Shown: positions 58,902-64,000 of the stretch, in pieces | Layout: the number at the start of each line of letters is the position of its first letter | Numbering within the stretch: position 1 is the first letter of the stretch | Origin: Branchiostoma floridae | Taxonomy: Eukaryota; Chordata; Leptocardii; Amphioxiformes; Branchiostomatidae | Direction: 5' to 3' | Assembly (NCBI RefSeq): GCF_000003815.2 | Contig: NC_049979.1 | Location: forward strand, 19,337,686-19,401,685 | DNA length: 64,000 nt | Made by a program: the position numbers and the translations under genes | Notes under the pieces: model-generated | What the model saw: the letters and a program-made list of their open reading frames with translations, nothing else | The model's database searches: none | Told to the model about the DNA's origin: nothing

Positions 58902-60366
58902 TTCTATATATGACGACTACCTTATGTTTTATATATATGGTTTGTTTTATACATATTAATGTTTGTTGAATTCATTGCATTGTGTGACTTCATTTGTCGT
59001 CATTTAAATAAATTAAAGATTCAACGTGTGTTAAAAGCTGGCGCTGTGAAATCCTTGAAACCCTGACACTTTTTACTATCAATTCTTCGATCAATTCCGT
59101 TTCTGCTACTGGGCCCGGGCATCACACATGTACCTCGCGGACGCGAAAATGATTAGTGAGTGATGTAAAGCTGGTCGGTAAACAGCGCTTTAGTGTGGAC
59201 CAAAAACTGGTACAGCACCCCAAGGGACTAGTTATCGGGTAGATAAAATCACAGTCATGTATAATCAGGTGGCATTATCTCCATGATTGTCTAGATGAAG
59301 ACTAGATCTATTAGTATTTGGCCCACACCTATTTTGCGTGCTGACTCAGGATTCCATTGCTTGAATCGATGCATTCTAGTGTAAAGTCCACAGTGAGTTG
59401 TTTGATTCTCGTGCCAATTTGATGATAAAGTGACCTCATGGCATCGCCCTTTATCCTTTCAGCGTTTTGTACCTCTTCACCTTTCACAGGCTCGTCTTTG
59501 TACGTTCAAGGTACACCAGACACGTGTGCGTCATGAGAGTATTGACTTTATCAACAACAAATCTGTGTATGATATAACGCCCGTCCTTTGTTTAATGGGA
59601 CACTTGTCGTGGAATGTTAACATCAGGACACTAATATTTTAAAGACGTATATGGTGATTTCCCCATTTCAGTACATGATAGTAAAATGCGAAGTAACGTT
59701 TTTGCCGTCATTGTATGCTAGGCTGTTAGCTGTGTTCCAAGGATATCTAACTACCCAGCGCCTGTTGGCGACAAATTATTGCGGCAATTGCGAATTTTTC
59801 TCCAATTTTCCGTGTGGTCAAACAAAATGGCCGCGCCAGAAATGTCATGTCCTCACTTCTCGTCCCAAATTAGATACATGTAGAAGATAGCTTTGATGGA
59901 AATTGCAGCGCTACCGTCAACCAATGTACAATTATTAAGATTTTTGAAGAAGAGATTTGCAGTAATCACTGCGAATGTTTCATCTAAATAAAAAATCACA
60001 GCTCCAGGCAACAAACTGCACCGGTTGGTGCTGGTTGATGTTTGCATTCATATAGTTGAGATTTTGTCGATTGTTGGTGGCTGTCAAACCCCCTTCTCAA
60101 AACGAATTACTAGTATTGCATTAATTTACACAAACAAAATTACAATTACAGAAAACAAATGAGATCTGCGATAAAACTTTCGTGGTACAAATCCAGATTT
60201 ATTATCATTCAGTACTTCTAGTCCCTTTAATATCAATACATGAACACTCTTAAAACATTAGACCACCGGGGTGAATAAATATAAACAGTATGTATGCAAG
60301 AAACACAGTTATTGTTGGATTAGAACACGTTACATAGTGTTAATATTCTGAATCCCCAGTAGCATT
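57611..60366. other. Intergenic region with microsatellite, no gene seen
   Basis: Spacer between the convergent 3' ends of the HSPA12-like (+) and NTase/TPR (-) genes. It holds a (TATC)n microsatellite at about 58751-58912. GCGCCTGTTGGCGA near 59760 matches the minus strand around 33300. No exon was recognised. Confidence 0.55.
58751..58912. repeat. (TATC)n microsatellite
   Basis: Tetranucleotide repeat of about 160 bases with interruptions in the left half and a pure run in the right half. Confidence 0.95.
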
Positions 60367-63300
60367 CTACGAGCTCTGAACATAGACGCCAGAAAAATAA
60401 GCGCTTTTGCAAAGAAATCGTGCGATACACAAATCTTCAGTCCGACATGAAATATTTCTACCGCTGCCAGGGTTCTTCCCCAAATCATACACACAGTCAA
60501 CACACTCTTCGGCAATCTTCGGCCCGAACGTTGTGGCACGGAATGATACGATGGAACAAACTTCGTCGATGTTAGCCAATAAGGTCGTCTTGACGTATTC
60601 ATTGTGCTCTATGTTGTGTTGCAAATGCAGAGCTGCAGTGAAAAAGCGAACGTAATTTATCGTGGCCTGATCCTTGTAGGCGCAGGCCTCATCATGGAGG
60701 GGGATCAGTGTCGAGTAACTAAGGACGCTTTCGAGGCACTCCAAAACTCTTCCATTATTGCATTGTCTCATGTAAAAGAGGCATGCAGCCTGCAGGGTGA
60801 TCATTTTTGGATACACTTTCGTGTCTAAGCTATCTGAGGCATTCCATTGCTTCAGTTTGTTCAGCGCTGTATCGTACAGTCGATCTATGTCTTCATAGCG
60901 TTTCTGAGTTTCCAGCAGCTTTGAATAATTTAGTACATAAATGGCAATGTCCCATGGCACGACTGATTTGTCAGCTTGGAAAGAATCTCCAAACCTGTGA
61001 AATCGTTCTGCAATGGTTTGACTTTGGACATCGCCATGGGATTCCGAAGTAGTGTTTTCCTCTATCATTAGAGCCGCTTCCGATAAAAGTGGATGTAAAC
61101 AGTTGATCCAGCCCAGCCTGTGCTTCTCTGCTTCCTCTGGCATGGATAGCTCAGTGTAGGACCACCACAGCTGGAAACGAGTTGTCATCTCGTTTTCTCT
61201 ATTGTATTTGCGTTTATTTGAGGACCGCTCTAATTGAATATCTTCCTCGAGATACCTAACAGCAGTTGTGTGATCACCAAAAACCGCCGACAATCTGCCG
61301 ATTGGAACTACGCAAGCCTCTTTGCGTAATTCGCATCCTATGTACCCAGGCGGATAACTACGGTATGTGTGTTTCTTGTCTTCATTGATGGCAAAGTCTA
61401 GCATTTCAAGTGACAATCGCAAATCTCCTGTGCAGTAAAACAGAGCAGCAGCAATGCCATACATAAATGTAACAAAAGGACCACCGAACCCAAACGTCAG
61501 CGGGCCGTTGCAAAACTTGCGACAAAAATGCTCAATCTTGTAAAAGAGACCCAAAACAGGCGTTGCAGAAGCAGAGAAAATCACGTGAACATCAACAGGT
61601 GTCCTCTTTGTCACGTCGAAGATATATTTGACAAACTTTACAACAAATGACACGTCTTCTCCTGGGCCAAGGTCACTCAATAACAATCCTACTGTAAGGG
61701 CAGTCATAGGATCAGCTCTATATGTGTCCTTGTTGAAAGCAGAGCGAGAAATGTCAGTCAAATGATGAAACAGCTCGAACATATCAACTTGGCCGGTGTG
61801 GGACTTGATGATGGAAGCATGAACTGCTTTGTTTACCGCAGTGAGAAACTTATTCAAACAGACATGTAGTGGTATGAGCGTGTAGAACAATCGACTCCAA
61901 ATAACGTGGTATTCACGGTCTCACGTATTGTAAACCTTAAAGTTATTCATCGTCGAATTAAATCCCAACAACCCTCGCTGTGCTCTGTTCGCAAAGTATG
62001 TATGCAAGCGAAGTTCATCCACAATGGCAACGATTGTACTAAGATTATGATATCCGTCTGGGCCCAAAGCATTGATTTGCAATAAATTCCTCAGAGTGTG
62101 GCCCACACTTTCTCCGATACAGTTGAATAGTAAACCAAGCGATTCCACCATCAAACTACCTAAACGATATAAAACTTTCTTAACATTAACCGGGCCGCTT
62201 AAAATGGTAAACTGCCTCAAAATGGATTCCTTTGCTATGAAAAAATCCCCCAAGGATGCTAGTGCCCTCTCGGCCCTTACAGTCAAGCCAAGCCTTACTT
62301 GAGAGGGAAGATCAAGTAACTCCTGGACCCTGCTTCTGTAAGCCTCTACCAAGGTTTTCTCACCTGAGATCAAAGTCACGTTACAAAGCACATCAGCTAG
62401 GTGATACCCTTCTTTGACCGATCGCTCGTCCTTTTGCAGGTCCGCCATTTCACTCGGAGTCATGATGAGTTCTAGGGCAGGTTTAGACGCCGTCGGGTCT
62501 CTACCGAGGGCTGTCTTGCTTGCCCAGGGCATGGAGCCGTCAAAGCTGAATCCTTGAGGCGTCGTATTGTCGTAGTACCAGTCATTGTTCTTGTTGTTGA
62601 AGTCATTAAGGCTTTTGATTGTCATTGATGGCAGGATCGTCTCCTCTAAGTTTAAGACTTTCAAATGAAGTAAATGGGTGAGGGTGCGGAAGTAGATCTT
62701 GTTTTGATCTGTACACTTCCCTTCTTCCACCAAAATGGCGAACTCCATGTCGGAGTATGGCGTCATTTCCTCCTTGCATATCGACCCCATTCCTACAATG
62801 GCGCACTGACATGGAACTGGGCCTAGTGTTTTGATGCACTCTTCAACCATGTCAGCAATGAATTGCTTCATTTTGACTGCAACAGAGTGATACATTGACC
62901 TGACCGCTTCTGTTCGTCTCCTTTCAGCGTTTCTTGCCTCTTCACTCTCCATTGGATTGTCTTTGTGGGCATGATATTTGTGTGAAGAAATCATTTGAAG
63001 CTTCTTTCTGCACCTATGGCAAATTTTTCCCAGTTGTAGTTTGTGATTTATATCCTCCTTACGAGTAGAGGCGATAGGGTTTCGGATGCCAACAACGTAC
63101 CTCAGGAAGCATTTCTCCGTACGTTTGATGCGGTGCACCAGGCTCTGTCTACCGTCCCAGTCTGCGCATCGAACCAGTGCCGCGTTGTACAAGGCTGATG
63201 CTTTGGTGAAGTCTTTACCGTCTTTACTGATCCGGCTCTTGTGGAGATACACGTCACCGATACTTTTTAAGGCGACAACTTCCAACGGCTTGTCATCCAT

Positions 63301-63408
63301 CTCCACAGCATGTTTCAGAATCTGTGCGTATGCTTCTTCAGCAATTTCAAATAACCCGTGATAAAAGAGCATATCCACCGCAAGAAACTGATTCGACAAA
63401 GTCGCCAT
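60367..63408 (-). CDS. Nucleotidyltransferase (DUF294-type) / TPR protein with in-frame TGA
   Basis: One uninterrupted frame of 1,014 codons on the minus strand, apart from a single TGA at codon 496 (61923-61921). Coding character is the same on both sides (KVYNT, TGA, then REYHVIW and FYTLIPLHVC). The start at 63408 has strong context (ACAATGG) and lies 50 bases after a TATA box. Residues 1-100 look like TPR helices. Residues about 195-330 form a nucleotidyltransferase core with GS-x10-D-x-E (G208 S209, D220, E222; MGSICKEEMTPYSDMEFAIL), as in GlnD/DUF294 enzymes. A helical domain follows (DVLCNVTLISGEKTLVEAY, VKKVLYRLGSLMVESLGLLF, NLSTIVAIVDELRLHTY). The half after the TGA contains more TPR-like helix pairs. 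The nucleotide substrate is unknown. The gene appears intronless. The TGA may be a nonsense mutation, an assembly error or recoding. Confidence 0.8.
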
Positions 63409-63456
63409 TGTGGTAGACACGAAACTTTGATCTATTCTATGGGAAAGTTGTTTAAT

Positions 63457-63465
63457 CTTTATATA
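63457..63465 (-). promoter_or_regulatory. TATA box of the NTase/TPR gene
   Basis: TATATAAAG on the minus strand, 50 bases before the chosen ATG. It implies a 5' UTR of about 20 bases and supports 63408 over the upstream in-frame ATG at 63483, which lies before the TATA box. Confidence 0.6.
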
Positions 63466-63513
63466 CCATTTAAAAAGGAACATGTGCAGTAAAAATAGAA
63501 TGCCGTATGTACA

Positions 63514-63524
63514 GGGGACTTCCC
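63514..63524 (+). promoter_or_regulatory. Candidate NF-kappa-B site of the NTase/TPR gene
   Basis: GGGGACTTCCC, a perfect kappa-B match, 50 bases upstream of the TATA box. An octamer-like ATGCTAAT is at 63531-63538. The compact order (octamer-like, kappa-B, TATA, ATG) resembles an inducible promoter. Confidence 0.5.
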
Positions 63525-63540
63525 ACTGTTATGCTAATGG

Positions 63541-64000
63541 AGTCCGAAGACTTGTTTGTACATGTGTATGTACATGAGTTTGAGTAGAGCTAGAGTAAGA
63601 TTGACTCGGTTCCACTTCCCCTTGAGTATACAACGAGGCTAGCGTGGTGTAACTTAGATAACGTTAAACAGCCTGTCCCGTTATATGAGCGATGACTTCA
63701 CCCTTCCCCATTTTGCATAGTTTCGGTAATATACAAATAACACTCCAACTCTCACTTCCTTTTACGCACTTCAAGTGTACATGAAGGGATTCTATGTAAT
63801 GTGACTGCAAAGGCTTGTTTCGAAAGCACAAACAGTGTCTAATGACAAATATTTCTCAAAAGTAAGTCAGGCAGACGCTACCTTTGTTCGGTTTAGTAAA
63901 TCCAGACCCCCCCCCCCAAAAAAAAAAGTTAAAGGGCTTGCAGTACAGAGAAAGAATACGAAAGAGGAAGGGGTACTTATTCTTATGAAGTAATTGTAAA
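63541..64000. other. Upstream flank, no gene seen
   Basis: Upstream region of the NTase/TPR gene. A poly-C/poly-A tract lies at 63907-63929. No exon was recognised. Confidence 0.5.

Noticed and set aside
58689-58913. Plus-strand open frame of Ser/Ile/Tyr/Leu repeats
   Set aside because: Translation of the (TATC)n microsatellite.
61890-61923. Selenocysteine reading of the in-frame TGA
   Set aside because: No SECIS-like element was recognised and no redox-type CxxC/CxxU context is present; kept only as a remote option.
61890-61926. Intron starting at the GTGAGA that overlaps the TGA
   Set aside because: Coding resumes in the same frame within about 30 bases, too short for an intron, although GTGAGA resembles a donor.
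63409-63483. Upstream in-frame ATG at 63483 as the NTase/TPR start
   Set aside because: It precedes the TATA box and has no helical domain continuity; 63408 has a strong start context.
1-64000. CRISPR arrays, bacterial operons, rRNA genes, viral genomes
   Set aside because: No regular direct-repeat/spacer array, no rRNA signature, no capsid or envelope genes; all RT sequences seen are non-LTR type.

Overview
This is animal nuclear DNA. Genes are split by GT/AG introns, there are no operons, and intron and intergenic space is packed with non-LTR retrotransposons, small inverted-repeat DNA elements, microsatellites and AT-rich dispersed repeats. The gene set (a tandem pair of fatty-acid transport proteins, single-CRD TNF receptors, HSPA12-type Hsp70, a MIEAP-like protein, an NTase/TPR protein) best fits an invertebrate deuterostome, most likely a lancelet (Branchiostoma). 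The species assignment is inference.

Layout. 1-4012: nested transposon debris (an L1/Tx1-like LINE split by an antisense LINE tail, itself split by an inverted-repeat element). 4409-8448 (+): SLC27-like copy A, lacking its first exons in this window. 9788-14338 (+): complete nine-exon SLC27-like copy B (629 aa). 15017-24483 (-): seven-exon, 482-aa orphan type I membrane protein with a phosphotyrosine/SH3/PTB-motif tail; its last intron holds a 5'-truncated but open RTE-like LINE. 26000-28461 and 30109-32274 (+): two four-exon TNF receptors with one BCMA/TACI-like cysteine-rich domain each. 34819-45164 (-): five-exon MIEAP (SPATA18)-like gene. 45592-45780 (+): candidate 62-aa ORF behind a TATA box. 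46307-57610 (+): four-exon HSPA12-like gene (620 aa) with a repeat-filled 6.3-kb third intron. 60367-63408 (-): apparently intronless nucleotidyltransferase/TPR gene of 1,014 codons interrupted by one in-frame TGA.

I checked reading phase at every exon junction of the spliced genes by hand; all models close in frame. They remain sequence-only models.

How the genes may relate. The most coherent signal is immune-like: perfect kappa-B matches lie near both TNF receptor start codons and just upstream of the NTase/TPR TATA box, both TNF receptor tails carry TRAF-type tetrapeptides, and the neighbouring orphan receptor has a signalling tail. A local cytokine-receptor/effector neighbourhood is plausible but unproven. 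The SLC27 pair (fatty-acid activation and uptake), MIEAP-like (mitochondrial quality control) and HSPA12-like genes look like independent neighbours.
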